Below, in pieces: positions 41,784 through 50,758 of a stretch of 64,000 nt of DNA. A program made the position numbers and the translations under genes. The notes beneath the pieces were generated by a model. It searched no databases, was not told where the DNA came from, and saw only the letters and a list, made by a program, of their open reading frames with translations. The stretch is from Candidatus Fermentimicrarchaeum limneticum (GTDB taxonomy: Archaea; Micrarchaeota; Micrarchaeia; Burarchaeales; Fermentimicrarchaeaceae). The stretch spans positions 186,001 through 250,000 of the forward strand of contig CP058998.1 of assembly GCA_013426015.1 (NCBI GenBank), in the 5' to 3' direction. How positions within the stretch are numbered: the first letter of the stretch is position 1; every line of letters begins with the position of its first letter.

Positions 41784-43357
41784 ACTACCGCAAACTGCTC
41801 AGGGAGCCAAGGATAATGGTGCTGCTTGCGGCGATAGCGGTAGCGTGCATCCTGATAGTCACGCAGGGACTGCACTTCGGGCTTGAGTTCGAGGGCGGGG
41901 TGAGGATACCCATTTCGCTGGAGAAAAGAGTCAACCAGCTTGAGATGAGCGATATTGTGAACACAATAAAGCTGAGAGTTACAAAATACGGCATGTCGCA
42001 GGTAGTTGTAAAGGGTATAGGCGAGTCCGAGATATATGTGGAGATGCCGAAGGGGGACGTATCCCAGGTGGAGGAAATTGAGAAGATACTCAGGCAGCAG
42101 GGCAGGTTCGAGGGCATAGTAGACGGGCGCGTTGCGGTCTCAGGCGAGGATATCATGCCCGGCAGCATCCGGGAGAGCTCCCCTGCACTGCAGGGCAATG
42201 ATGTGAGATGGGCTGTTTCGTTTGCGATAAACCAGGAGGCCGCAAGGAGCTTTGCGACAGTTGTTTATGGAAAGGCGGACTATCCGGTGTACATGTTCCT
42301 CGACAGGCCGGAGGATGCGATAGTGGTTGTGAAGAGAAGCGACCTGCTTTCAAACAACCTCACTGTCAGCGAGTCCGAGGTAATACGTGCGCTTGAGAAT
42401 GCCGGAAGGAGGGAAAACGACTCAATCAGCATATTCATAGAGGATGATTTTGCATCCGAGAAGCAGAGCATCGAGGCGCTGAACTCGACGAAGAGGGTGG
42501 CAATCGTATCCGCAGAAGCAGACCCTGAGGTTGTCTCTGAACTGCAGGGGATGAACTACCAGATTACAAACAAGACTACTGAGGAAATGAGACCGACTTT
42601 ATACTACAATGAAGAGGGGGGCCTCAAGGTAAACTCCTGGGGTGCGATCGACCTTCTCTCATCCCCCATCCTGAGCAAGGACATCACAGAGGGCAGGATA
42701 AACCAGTTCTACGAGGTAAGCGGCTTCGCCCCGAGCGGATTGACTCTTGAGCAGAAGCAGAAATCAGCTCTTGCCGAGTCAAGGAAGCTCAAAAGCATAC
42801 TGAGCGGCGGTGCCCTACCTGTGAAGATAATCATGGGAACACCTACGACCATACCTGCGCCGCTTGGTGAGGAATTCCTGAAATACAGCGCAATCGGCGC
42901 AGTAGCGTCCGCGCTTGCAGTTTCATTGATGATATTCCTTCGCTACAAGGAGTCCAGGATAGTGCTGCCGATAATTGCTACAATACTGCTTGAGATGACC
43001 CTCACCCTCTCAGTTGTCGGGACTGTGCTGGGGACGATCGACCTGGGAGTGATGGCAGGGGTGATAGGCGCAACCGGCATAGGAGTGAACGACCAGATAA
43101 TCATAACGGACGAAATACTCGGAAAGAAGAAGGAAGGCGAGGATGAGGAGCGCAGCGCAAAGGCGGGCATAGCAAGGGCGTTCTTCATAGTCCTGACTGT
43201 CGCCCTGATATCGGTAATTGCAATGATTCCCCTTTTATTCTCTGGGCTTGTTGAGATAATGGGCTACGCCATCTCGGTGATAATCGAGGTCATAATAGGG
43301 GTAACCATCACAAGGCCTGCCTTCGGCAAGTTCATGGAGAAGATGTTCGAGAATTGA
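41780..43357 (+). CDS. secD: protein-export membrane protein SecD
   Basis: 525 residues: a first membrane helix, GLEFEGGVRIPI (D/E-x-x-GG), a P1-like domain beginning NTIKLRVTKYGMSQ, SGFAPSGLTLEQ, and a five-helix RND domain with GVMAGVIGATGIGVNDQIIITDEIL. Forms the SecDF complex with the overlapping upstream gene. The last codons and the TGA stop lie at the right end of the TnpB element, so the natural C-terminus may have been altered slightly by the insertion. Confidence 0.92.
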   Translation: MNYRKLLREPRIMVLLAAIAVACILIVTQGLHFGLEFEGGVRIPISLEKRVNQLEMSDIVNTIKLRVTKYGMSQVVVKGIGESEIYVEMPKGDVSQVEEIEKILRQQGRFEGIVDGRVAVSGEDIMPGSIRESSPALQGNDVRWAVSFAINQEAARSFATVVYGKADYPVYMFLDRPEDAIVVVKRSDLLSNNLTVSESEVIRALENAGRRENDSISIFIEDDFASEKQSIEALNSTKRVAIVSAEADPEVVSELQGMNYQITNKTTEEMRPTLYYNEEGGLKVNSWGAIDLLSSPILSKDITEGRINQFYEVSGFAPSGLTLEQKQKSALAESRKLKSILSGGALPVKIIMGTPTTIPAPLGEEFLKYSAIGAVASALAVSLMIFLRYKESRIVLPIIATILLEMTLTLSVVGTVLGTIDLGVMAGVIGATGIGVNDQIIITDEILGKKKEGEDEERSAKAGIARAFFIVLTVALISVIAMIPLLFSGLVEIMGYAISVIIEVIIGVTITRPAFGKFMEKMFEN

Positions 43358-44447
43358 CACTCTCCGCGAATAAATCGGGAGATTCCTGGTTCAGCATGGC
43401 AGCCGCCTGCTTCATTTCCAAGTTCTGGGTTGTGTCAAAAACAACCCCGTTTGACAGCATATAGCCATCAAACCTCTTGAATAAATTGATTGCACCATTC
43501 AGGTCTGCATTATACTCAAGACCGCAGGTTGGACATCTGAATAAACCCTGTGAGACTCTTTTTCCTTCATTGTTGCATACATGGCAGGTTTTTGAAGCAT
43601 TCCATTCCTTCATCTTCACAAGAGGGACTCCTTCTGCCTCTGCCTTGTATTCGATGAATTTGGAGAGTTTGTCAAATGGCATATTTGAGACAATGCTGTT
43701 GAATCTTCTTCCTTTTGTGGAATTCCTTATTCCTTTCAAATCTCCCAGAAGGATTACTGAGTCATTCTCCCTGGCAATTTCAACTACTTCTTTTGAGATT
43801 TCATGACAGATTTGATTCACTGCTATCCTCTCCCTTCTGCCAATCTCTTTCACCTTTTTCAGGAGCTTCTTCTCCTGCAGTCTTTTCCTGAGCCATGAAT
43901 GATGCCTCCTAATTCCTCTAACTTCATCTCCATAGAACTTAGGCCTCATGGAATTATCTTTCACCAACACGGTTGATAGAAGATGCTTCTCACCCAAATC
44001 GCAGGAAATGACAGAAGAAATATTATAATCCATTTTAACTTCCTTTTCAACAGTTATGAGCAAATACCAGTTATTTCTATGCCTCTTTAATTTTGTCTCT
44101 CGTATATTTCCTGAAAATAAAAGTTCCTTATCCTTGTATGGGAATGCAATTGCAACATAGATTGATTTTTTATGGACTGGGATTCTGGCCCAGTATCTGC
44201 AGAGCTTGTTATTTGTTTCCTTAAGTTTGATGCAGTCATTTCTTATCATCAATGGATATTCCTTTTTTCTTTTGAATTTCTTTTTCAATCTGTATTTCAG
44301 TCTTTCTACCTCTTGTTTTGTTGCAGAATAGAGTTCTGCATCATCCCCTCGTAATGATTTTTGAAAGTTGATGAATTCTCTCTTTATCTTCTCTTCCTTT
44401 GATTTTGTCAGAAACATCAGTTTTGCTCTTATTGTTTTCTTCACCAT
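43332..44447 (-). CDS. TnpB RNA-guided nuclease homologue (IS200/IS605 accessory protein)
   Basis: 371 residues. RuvC-I aspartate at D150 (ISCDLGEKH), zinc ribbon C288/C291/C305/C308 (KTCHVCNN, RCPTCGLE) and RuvC-III aspartate D315 (NADLNGAINL) are present. In the RuvC-II position the sequence is VILLGDLKGI, with Gly235 where many family members have Glu, followed by Asp236. The tail NQESPDLFAESV is typical. TnpB proteins cut DNA guided by an RNA made from the element's right end. No TnpA transposase is adjacent. An AGGTG lies just before the start. Its 3' end overlaps secD. Confidence 0.88.
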   Translation of the reverse strand: MVKKTIRAKLMFLTKSKEEKIKREFINFQKSLRGDDAELYSATKQEVERLKYRLKKKFKRKKEYPLMIRNDCIKLKETNNKLCRYWARIPVHKKSIYVAIAFPYKDKELLFSGNIRETKLKRHRNNWYLLITVEKEVKMDYNISSVISCDLGEKHLLSTVLVKDNSMRPKFYGDEVRGIRRHHSWLRKRLQEKKLLKKVKEIGRRERIAVNQICHEISKEVVEIARENDSVILLGDLKGIRNSTKGRRFNSIVSNMPFDKLSKFIEYKAEAEGVPLVKMKEWNASKTCHVCNNEGKRVSQGLFRCPTCGLEYNADLNGAINLFKRFDGYMLSNGVVFDTTQNLEMKQAAAMLNQESPDLFAESVNSRTSSP

Positions 44448-44537
44448 TTCACCTTCTCAACTCCTCATCTAATCGCCATAAGTAGAAAGTATTGTCTACT
44501 TATAAACCTCTGGGAGGGGGGTAACTTTCCAGTGAAA
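43355..44537 (-). mobile_element. TnpB-only insertion element, complete
   Basis: About 1.18 kb. The left end (44515-44537) is identical to that of the deleted element at 27891-27913 and contains the hairpin CTTTC-ACTG-GAAAG. The right end is near the secD stop, where the element strand reads GGAGAGTGTCA, similar to the ends of the other two copies. The sole gene is tnpB. Movement would need TnpA supplied from elsewhere. Confidence 0.75.
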
Positions 44538-44593
44538 GAGTAATATCATCACTATGATTAAAATCACATGCTTTCAATCCAGATTTTTTGTAA

Positions 44594-45523
44594 TCATTCA
44601 ATCAACGTTCCAGCATCTCCTTTCAGCGCTTTCTCGAGATACCTCGGGCTTGTGATGATGGTCCTCCCTCCTTTCAAGGCGAAATCTATCGCTGCCTGGA
44701 CCTTTGGTCCCATGCTGCCAGGAGCGAAGTGACCCTCCTTCATGTACCTGCTTGCATCCTCAGGAGTTGTTTTCCTAAGCTCGATCTCGCATTTCCCCCT
44801 GTAGTCGAGGAAGACCGCCTTGACATCTGTTAATATTATCAGCATATCCGCATCCACATCCTCAGCCAGCACTGCAGCAGCAAGATCTTTGTCTATTACA
44901 GCCTCAACCCCTCTGAACCTGTTCCCTCTTTTGACAACCGGTATGCCGCCGCCGCCAGATGCTATGACAATCACGCCACCCTTAATCATCCTCCTTACCG
45001 CATCCTTTTCAACAATCTCTCTTGGCTTTGGTGACGGCACAACCCTTCTGTATCCTCGGCCTGCATCCTCCTTGAATAGAGCGCCAGTCTTCTTACTGAG
45101 CTTCGCAGCCTCCTGCTTTGAGTAGAACGGACCTATGGGCTTTGTCGGGTTTTTGAAAGCTGCATCATTCTCGTCAACCCGCACTTGGGTGACAATTGTT
45201 GCAACCGGCCTCTTAATCCCCCTCTTGATCAACTCCGCCCTCAGCGCCCTCTGGAGCATGTAACCGATTTCTCCCTGGCTTTCTGCAACGCACACATCCA
45301 GAGGCATTGCCGGGACCTCATCCCTACCTTTTTCCTGCTGTATGAGTATGTTGCCGACCTGCGGTCCGTTGCCGTGCGTGATTACAACTCTGTATCCTCT
45401 TTCAATAAGGCCCGCAATGCGCTTGGCCGTCCTCTTCGCATTCTCAAGCTGGGCATCAAAGGTTCCGCTCTCGCCCTTCCTGAGGAGCATGTTGCCTCCC
45501 AGCGCGATAACAAGTGTTTTCAT
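44594..45523 (-). CDS. carbamate kinase
   Basis: 309 residues of the amino-acid kinase family: MKTLVIALGGNMLL, ITHGNGPQVGNI, MPLDVCVAESQGEIGYML, ASGGGGIPV and DADMLIILTDV, all typical of carbamate kinase. It interconverts carbamoyl phosphate plus ADP with carbamate plus ATP. ATG 45523 gives the family's N-terminus, and an upstream in-frame extension to 45676 is ignored. It is divergent from the HAD gene across 43 AT-rich bases. Confidence 0.93.
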   Translation of the reverse strand: MKTLVIALGGNMLLRKGESGTFDAQLENAKRTAKRIAGLIERGYRVVITHGNGPQVGNILIQQEKGRDEVPAMPLDVCVAESQGEIGYMLQRALRAELIKRGIKRPVATIVTQVRVDENDAAFKNPTKPIGPFYSKQEAAKLSKKTGALFKEDAGRGYRRVVPSPKPREIVEKDAVRRMIKGGVIVIASGGGGIPVVKRGNRFRGVEAVIDKDLAAAVLAEDVDADMLIILTDVKAVFLDYRGKCEIELRKTTPEDASRYMKEGHFAPGSMGPKVQAAIDFALKGGRTIITSPRYLEKALKGDAGTLIE

Positions 45524-45566
45524 AATAATATTAAAATGTAGCTTATTAAATATTTGTCGGGAGAGG

Positions 45567-46223
45567 ATGATAAAGGCAATAATATTCGACTTTGACGGCG
45601 TGATTGCAGACAGCGAGCCCGCCCACAGGAAGTCGTTCAACATCACGTTAAAGCAGCTGGGGATAACCATACCCAAAAAGCTCTACAGGGAGAAGTATGT
45701 CGGCTTAGGTTCCTTGAGCATAATGGAAGACGTTTTCAGAACTTACAATGTGAAAAGAAGCGCGAGGTTCTGGGTGAGGAAGAGGATGAAGGTTTTCCGC
45801 AGCCTTGTGAGAAGAGGGGAAGTCAGGCCAGTGAAGGGATTCATGAAGTTCAACAAACTCCTGGACAGGATAGGTATGAAGAAGATAATCGCATCAGGAG
45901 GCTACAAGGCAAACGTTTCAATAATGCTGAAGAAGCTGAAGCTTGACAAGGAATTCCAGTTCATCTCAAGGGAGGACGTGAAGAACAGGAAGCCCAACCC
46001 CGAGGCGCTGCTGCTTGCCGCAAAGAGGCTGGGAGTCAAGCCTTCGGAATGCCTCGTCTTTGAGGACTCGCCCTACGGAGTTGAAGCTGCAAGAAGAGCT
46101 GGAATGAGGTGCGTTGCGCTTACAACTTCTCTGGATAGTAGCTACTTCCAAAGATGCTGCGTCGTTGCAAAAGATTTCAGGGAGGTTGATCTGAAATTCC
46201 TCAGGAGGATGGGCTACAGGTGA
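45567..46223 (+). CDS. HAD-superfamily hydrolase (beta-phosphoglucomutase/phosphatase-like)
   Basis: 218 residues. Motif I IIFDFDGVIADSE (nucleophile Asp), motif II IIASGGY, motif III lysine in KNRKPNPEAL and motif IV VFEDSPYGVEAARRAGM define the subfamily containing phosphoglycolate phosphatase and beta-phosphoglucomutase. A helical cap lies between motifs I and II. Substrate unknown. The end overlaps the convergent purD by ten bases. Confidence 0.88.
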   Translation: MIKAIIFDFDGVIADSEPAHRKSFNITLKQLGITIPKKLYREKYVGLGSLSIMEDVFRTYNVKRSARFWVRKRMKVFRSLVRRGEVRPVKGFMKFNKLLDRIGMKKIIASGGYKANVSIMLKKLKLDKEFQFISREDVKNRKPNPEALLLAAKRLGVKPSECLVFEDSPYGVEAARRAGMRCVALTTSLDSSYFQRCCVVAKDFREVDLKFLRRMGYR

Positions 46224-47548
46224 CCCCTGAGTTTCTTCATGTGGTCCATCCTCTTCTGGATCAGCTCCCTCGTCCCTATGTCCTTCCTGTAGAACAGCTT
46301 TCCTTTCACAAAGCCAATTGCTGATTCAGCAATCCGCTCAGCCTTCTCAATATTTTCGGCAATACCAACAAGGCCGGCAGTCCTTGAGCTGCCGGTGTAG
46401 ATTCTTCCGTCCTTCTGGTTCACAGAAGCGTAATAGAGCACAGCCCCGCTGCTCTCAATTGCCTTTTCATCAACCTCAATCGGCTCGTTCTGCTTAGGGG
46501 AAACAGGATAGCCTTCCGGAACCAGATACTTGCAGACGGTTGCCTTCCTGTAGAAACCTGCATCTTTCAGGTTGCCGTCAACAACCCTCTCCAGAATGTT
46601 GAGGAAGTCGCTCTTTATCACCGAAAGGGTGTTCATCGCCTCAGGGTCGCCGAGCCTTGCATTGAACTCAAGCAGCTTCACACCTTCTGCAGTGACAATG
46701 AACCCCCCATACAGGAATCCCTTATAATCCTCACCAGTTTCTTTCCTGAATGCCTCAACAGATGCTTTCATTATGGAGATTCCCTCATCGTAATCATCTT
46801 GCTTCAGGAATGGAAGTATGTAGCCTGCGTCTGAATAAGCGCCCATTCCGCCCGTATTCATGCCCTGGTCGTTTGCATATGCCCTCTTGTGGTCCTGTAC
46901 CATCGGAGTGCCGACAACCCTCCTGCCGTCGACAAAAGCCTGCAGGGAGAACTCCTCCCCGTCAAGCCTCTCCTCAACCACAACCTTTCTAATACCTCCA
47001 ACTCCTTCTGCAAGAATCTCCTTCGCATATTCCTTTGCATCATTGGAATCCCTGAGCTGCTCTCCAACTATTTTGACACCTTTGCCCCCAGTCAGACCTG
47101 CAGGCTTCACAACAACAGGCTTTCCAAATGAATCTATGAAATCAGAAGCTTCCCTCAAATCAGTGAAAACTCCAAAGGCAGGAGAGCCTTTAACTTTGTA
47201 TTTTCCGAGAAGCTCCCTGGCGAAACCCTTGTCAGTCTCCATCCTCGCAGCGCTTCTTGTGGGGCTGGCGCATTCCACCCCGTTCCTAAGCAGCTCATCA
47301 ACAACTCCTGCATCAAGCGGGGCTTCTGGTCCCACAACTGCCAAGTCTATTCTCTTACTCAAGGCAAACTTTGCAACAGTTGCAGCATTGAGAGCATCAC
47401 CAATGAAAAACTCCTTGCACAGCTTTGCTATCCCGGGGTTCCTAGCTCCCATGAGGGAATAAAGCTCATTCTGCACATTGCTCCTTTTTATTGCCCAGGC
47501 GATCGCATGCTCCCTTCCTCCGTTTCCGATAAGAAGGACCCTCTCCAT
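46214..47548 (-). CDS. purD: phosphoribosylamine-glycine ligase (GAR synthetase)
   Basis: 444 residues of the ATP-grasp fold: MERVLLIGNGGREHAIAWAI, VVGPEAPLDAGVVDEL, VVKPAGLTGGKGVKIV and GFLYGGFIVTAEG with EFNARLGDPEAMNTL. Second step of purine synthesis. The ATG at 47548 is two bases past the purF stop, with GGGAG inside the end of purF serving as ribosome-binding site. Confidence 0.96.
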   Translation of the reverse strand: MERVLLIGNGGREHAIAWAIKRSNVQNELYSLMGARNPGIAKLCKEFFIGDALNAATVAKFALSKRIDLAVVGPEAPLDAGVVDELLRNGVECASPTRSAARMETDKGFARELLGKYKVKGSPAFGVFTDLREASDFIDSFGKPVVVKPAGLTGGKGVKIVGEQLRDSNDAKEYAKEILAEGVGGIRKVVVEERLDGEEFSLQAFVDGRRVVGTPMVQDHKRAYANDQGMNTGGMGAYSDAGYILPFLKQDDYDEGISIMKASVEAFRKETGEDYKGFLYGGFIVTAEGVKLLEFNARLGDPEAMNTLSVIKSDFLNILERVVDGNLKDAGFYRKATVCKYLVPEGYPVSPKQNEPIEVDEKAIESSGAVLYYASVNQKDGRIYTGSSRTAGLVGIAENIEKAERIAESAIGFVKGKLFYRKDIGTRELIQKRMDHMKKLRGHL

Positions 47549-47550
47549 AC

Positions 47551-48996
47551 TCACAGCTCCCAATATCTTTTTTTCTCCTTCATTTCCTCGCTGCTTTTCT
47601 TCTTCATCTCCTTTGCAATCTTCGCGGCTCCAGGGGTAGGATAGTCCTCATTCAGGCATGCCATGCACAGGTTCTCCTTGCCAATCCCGATCGCGTCAAC
47701 CAATCCATCAATTGTCTGGTAGCCAAGGGAATCAGCGCCAAGGATCTTCCTTATTTCTTCAACATTGCCGTTGCACCTGAAGCCGATGAGCTCGCTGTGG
47801 CTGGAGATGTCCACCCCGTAGAAGCACGGCGAGATGATCGGCGGGCAGGTTATCCGGACATGAACCTCCTTTGCTCCCGCATCCTTGAGTAATTTAACAA
47901 GCTTGTTTGTTGTTGTGCCTCTCACTATGCTGTCGTCTATCACAACAACCCTCTTCCCCTTCAGTATGGTTTTCAGCGGGTTGAGCTTCTTCTTTATCGC
48001 CTCGTCCCGTATCCTCTGCTCCGGCATGATGAACGTCCTCATGATGTACCTGTTCTTTATCAACCCCTCCTCTATCCTCACCCCGCTCTCCCTTGAGAAT
48101 CCCTCAGCAGCAGGCCTTGACGTGTCCGGCACAGGGACAACAACATCTGCCTTTGCAGGGTGCGATTTTGCCAGGTTCATCCCCAGCCTGACCCTTGAAT
48201 CATAAACGCTGCCTGCATCGAGTATGGAATCAGGCCTTGAGAAGTAGACGTATTCAAACATGCAGTGCCTCCTGCTGCTCTTCGCAACAAGCCTTCTCTC
48301 AACCCCTTTCTCAGTGACAAGGATAACTTCTCCGGGCTTCACCTGCTCGGTAAGCTCAACGTCATTTATGTCAAGCGCAACGCTCTCCGAAGCAAAAATC
48401 ATGCAGTCGTCATTCCTCCCAAAACAGAGTGGCCTGAAGCCGTGAGGATCTCGGAATGCGATGAGCTCCCCCCTCCCTGTGAGGACAACCTCGCAGTAAG
48501 CTCCCTCCAGCCTCTTCATCAGCTTTGAGACTGCAAGGAAGATGTCCTCTGTCCTGTTCAATTCATCCGCAAGGACTTTCAGGATTATCTCGCTGTCACA
48601 CTGCGAGAGCAGAGGCGTGCCACCCCTCGCGAGTTCATCCTTCAGAGCAACAAAGTTCACAAGGTTGCCGTTATGCGCAAGGGTAATCCCCTCCCTGGGG
48701 AGATCAACCTTGAAAGGCTGTGCGTCTCTCAGAGAAGAGGTTCCTACAGTCGGATATCTGACGCTCCCAATACCTACGCTGCCCTTCAGAGCAAGCAGAT
48801 CATCCTCAGAAATGACCTCGGATGTGAGCCCCATCCCCTTCTTGAGGTGAATCGTCCTGCCGTCAAACGTTGCAATCCCCGCGCTGTCCTGCCCCCTGTG
48901 CTGTATTGCAATCAGCCCGTTGTATACCGGAAGAGAAACCTCATCCTTCCTGAAGGAGTATATCCCAAACACTCCGCACTCCTCTCGTTTTTCCAT
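47551..48996 (-). CDS. purF: amidophosphoribosyltransferase
   Basis: 481 residues. The N-terminal class II glutamine amidotransferase begins MEKREECGVFGIYSF, where Cys7 would become the catalytic N-terminal cysteine after propeptide removal. Then come IQHRGQDSAGIAT, LAHNGNLVN and a phosphoribosyltransferase domain with VVVIDDSIVRGTT. First committed step of purine synthesis. GAGGTGG lies six bases before ATG 48996. C-terminal cysteines (ENLCMACL) could hold an Fe-S cluster as in some PurF proteins. Confidence 0.95.
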   Translation of the reverse strand: MEKREECGVFGIYSFRKDEVSLPVYNGLIAIQHRGQDSAGIATFDGRTIHLKKGMGLTSEVISEDDLLALKGSVGIGSVRYPTVGTSSLRDAQPFKVDLPREGITLAHNGNLVNFVALKDELARGGTPLLSQCDSEIILKVLADELNRTEDIFLAVSKLMKRLEGAYCEVVLTGRGELIAFRDPHGFRPLCFGRNDDCMIFASESVALDINDVELTEQVKPGEVILVTEKGVERRLVAKSSRRHCMFEYVYFSRPDSILDAGSVYDSRVRLGMNLAKSHPAKADVVVPVPDTSRPAAEGFSRESGVRIEEGLIKNRYIMRTFIMPEQRIRDEAIKKKLNPLKTILKGKRVVVIDDSIVRGTTTNKLVKLLKDAGAKEVHVRITCPPIISPCFYGVDISSHSELIGFRCNGNVEEIRKILGADSLGYQTIDGLVDAIGIGKENLCMACLNEDYPTPGAAKIAKEMKKKSSEEMKEKKRYWEL

Positions 48997-49065
48997 TCGG
49001 TTCCACCTCACCATTTCAGAGAAACAGACAAACCAAATCCTCCATGTTTTTATTAATTGTATCAA

Positions 49066-49077
49066 GTATTTAAATCA
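49066..49077 (+). promoter_or_regulatory. TATA-box promoter
   Basis: GTATTTAAATCA sits about 40 bases upstream of ATG 49109, divergent from purF. Confidence 0.5.
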
Positions 49078-49108
49078 TTTCTTTTTTTCCTTTGAGGTTA
49101 ACTATTTA

Positions 49109-50539
49109 ATGATTAACAGACAAAAAACATTCATGAAAATTTCCCATTTGCTACTTGCAATTCTTTTCTTCTCTTCCGTTTACACTGCAGCAACTGCAAC
49201 GGATGTCAACCTGTTTGTTTACGACTACCTCGGGGAGAACGAGACATTCACGAAAATTTCCTTCAACCTGACTGACGGGGAGTATTACATAGTAAGCATA
49301 AACGAGGAGCCGTCCTTCATAGTCCGTTCCGCATTGAACGGCAGCGTGTCCATGATCACCGACAGGGAAGGGATTCTCGACGCGTTGACTGGCTACTATG
49401 CGACCCAAGGAATAACTTATGACAACTTCAAGGTGAACCAGACTGAGGTGGACGAGCTGCTGTCGTTCATCGATTCATACAACAGAACAAGAGGCAAGGA
49501 GTTTGAATGCAAGACATATATCGGCATTGACCGTTTCGAATGCATCGACCTTGAGACGTGCTGGAGGGCGTGCTACACCCCGATATGCCAGCAGTTGAAG
49601 ATCGGCGCAGGCAAGCCCTTCCTTGAGCTCCTCTGGGCGTTCTCCAACTCAAGCTCATACATAGATTCAAACCTGTCCGCATTCAATGAGAAGGCGGCTT
49701 CTCTCTCGGAATTGAACAGCACCCAGCAGATTGACGGGCTCATCCTTCTTGTGGACAACATGAAAGACAACTCCGTAATGATAAACAATCTAGACCTCTT
49801 CAACCCCATGGCCTTGGGCTTCTGCAAGATGGTTAATTACAACCTCACCTACCTCACGGACGCGAAGATAAAGCTGCTGACAAGAATGGAGAGCATACTG
49901 CCGTTGCTCAACCTTGAGGATGAAACGGACAGCATGCACAACAGAACCACTGAGAGGCTGTCGCTGAAGACGCAGCTCAAGATAGACAGAATCTGCAACG
50001 AGCACGTGTCCAACAATTCCAAGCAAGCCTTATCAATCAAAGCAAGATTCCTTGTATTGAACACAACGAAAATGAAGGACAAGCTTAATTCTCTGGAGGA
50101 GGCTGGCAGGATTGCAGGGTGCAGCAACATGAGTGAGGCGCAGATAACAGAGGCGGAGGCGCATTTCCTCAGCCTGTCCCAGCAGGTTGAAGAATACGGG
50201 GGGAAGCTGGAAGACGTGGTCTTAACCAAGGGCGAGGTTGGCTCGGTGCTTGCAGGAATGCAGGGGGACGTGCTGCTTTACTTCAAGGCCGGAGAGCTGA
50301 ACTCAGAATTCAGCGAGATAAGCAAGGGAATTGATTCTGCAGACCTTTCTGACCTGTCCTCACTGGAAGCCAGGCTTATTCAGCTGGAGAAGGAGGCCGA
50401 GGATGCGAATAACAACAAAGCTGCAGTTTTCCTGACAGGATTTTTCACCTCTCCCTCAGTCGTTATACTAGTGGTTTTGTTACTGCTTGCATTCTTCCTA
50501 ATCCGAGGTAAGAAAAAGGCTATCAAAAAGAAGAGTTAG
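49109..50539 (+). CDS. membrane-anchored surface protein, paralogue 1
   Basis: 476 residues: a signal peptide (ISHLLLAILFFSSVYTAATA), an extracytoplasmic region beginning DVNLFVYDYLGENETF, and a cysteine motif FECKTYIGIDRFECIDLETC then RACYTPIC. A long helical, coiled-coil-like part follows, with one C-terminal membrane helix and a KKKAIKKKS cytoplasmic tail. No family recognised. The gene at 61640 shares the N-terminal and cysteine regions, and together they bracket the giant surface protein. Start may be ATG 49109 or 49133. Confidence 0.8.
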   Translation: MINRQKTFMKISHLLLAILFFSSVYTAATATDVNLFVYDYLGENETFTKISFNLTDGEYYIVSINEEPSFIVRSALNGSVSMITDREGILDALTGYYATQGITYDNFKVNQTEVDELLSFIDSYNRTRGKEFECKTYIGIDRFECIDLETCWRACYTPICQQLKIGAGKPFLELLWAFSNSSSYIDSNLSAFNEKAASLSELNSTQQIDGLILLVDNMKDNSVMINNLDLFNPMALGFCKMVNYNLTYLTDAKIKLLTRMESILPLLNLEDETDSMHNRTTERLSLKTQLKIDRICNEHVSNNSKQALSIKARFLVLNTTKMKDKLNSLEEAGRIAGCSNMSEAQITEAEAHFLSLSQQVEEYGGKLEDVVLTKGEVGSVLAGMQGDVLLYFKAGELNSEFSEISKGIDSADLSDLSSLEARLIQLEKEAEDANNNKAAVFLTGFFTSPSVVILVVLLLLAFFLIRGKKKAIKKKS

Positions 50540-50616
50540 TTTCTATGAAGTTACCATATTCCTCCCTTACCATTCCGTATATATAATAGTATATATGTCA
50601 CCAAAAGCACACCGTA

Positions 50617-50630
50617 ACATTTAAATATAC
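50617..50630 (+). promoter_or_regulatory. TATA-box promoter of giant surface protein
   Basis: ACATTTAAATATAC is repeated exactly in front of the winged-helix gene (61152-61165). It predicts a 5' leader of roughly 110 bases before the giant gene. Confidence 0.55.
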
Positions 50631-50676
50631 GTAATACCATAATCTAATTGTCATTTTAGGCCGTAGGGGTGGACAT

Positions 50677-50754
50677 TTGAAGCATAGGCGTTCATTTACT
50701 CTATTCAATTCCGTGCATACCGCCTATCTGTTCCGCTCTGAAATTGGAGGATGA
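50677..50754 (+). CDS. candidate leader peptide, 25 aa
   Basis: TTG-initiated ORF with GGGGTGG four bases upstream, reading MKHRRSFTLFNSVHTAYLF and ending EIGG. Its last codons GGA-GGA-TGA contain the Shine-Dalgarno of the giant gene, whose ATG is four bases past this stop. That is the arrangement expected for translational coupling. The length and coupling are seen, but translation is inferred. Confidence 0.4.
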   Translation: MKHRRSFTLFNSVHTAYLFRSEIGG

Positions 50755-50758
50755 GAAT

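Noticed and set aside
46860-47462. 200-codon plus-strand ORF
   Set aside because: Antisense to purD, whose motifs are unambiguous.
48920-49108. In-frame upstream extension of the surface protein gene
   Set aside because: It lies antisense within purF, and the TATA box at 49066 and signal peptide position fit the start at 49109.
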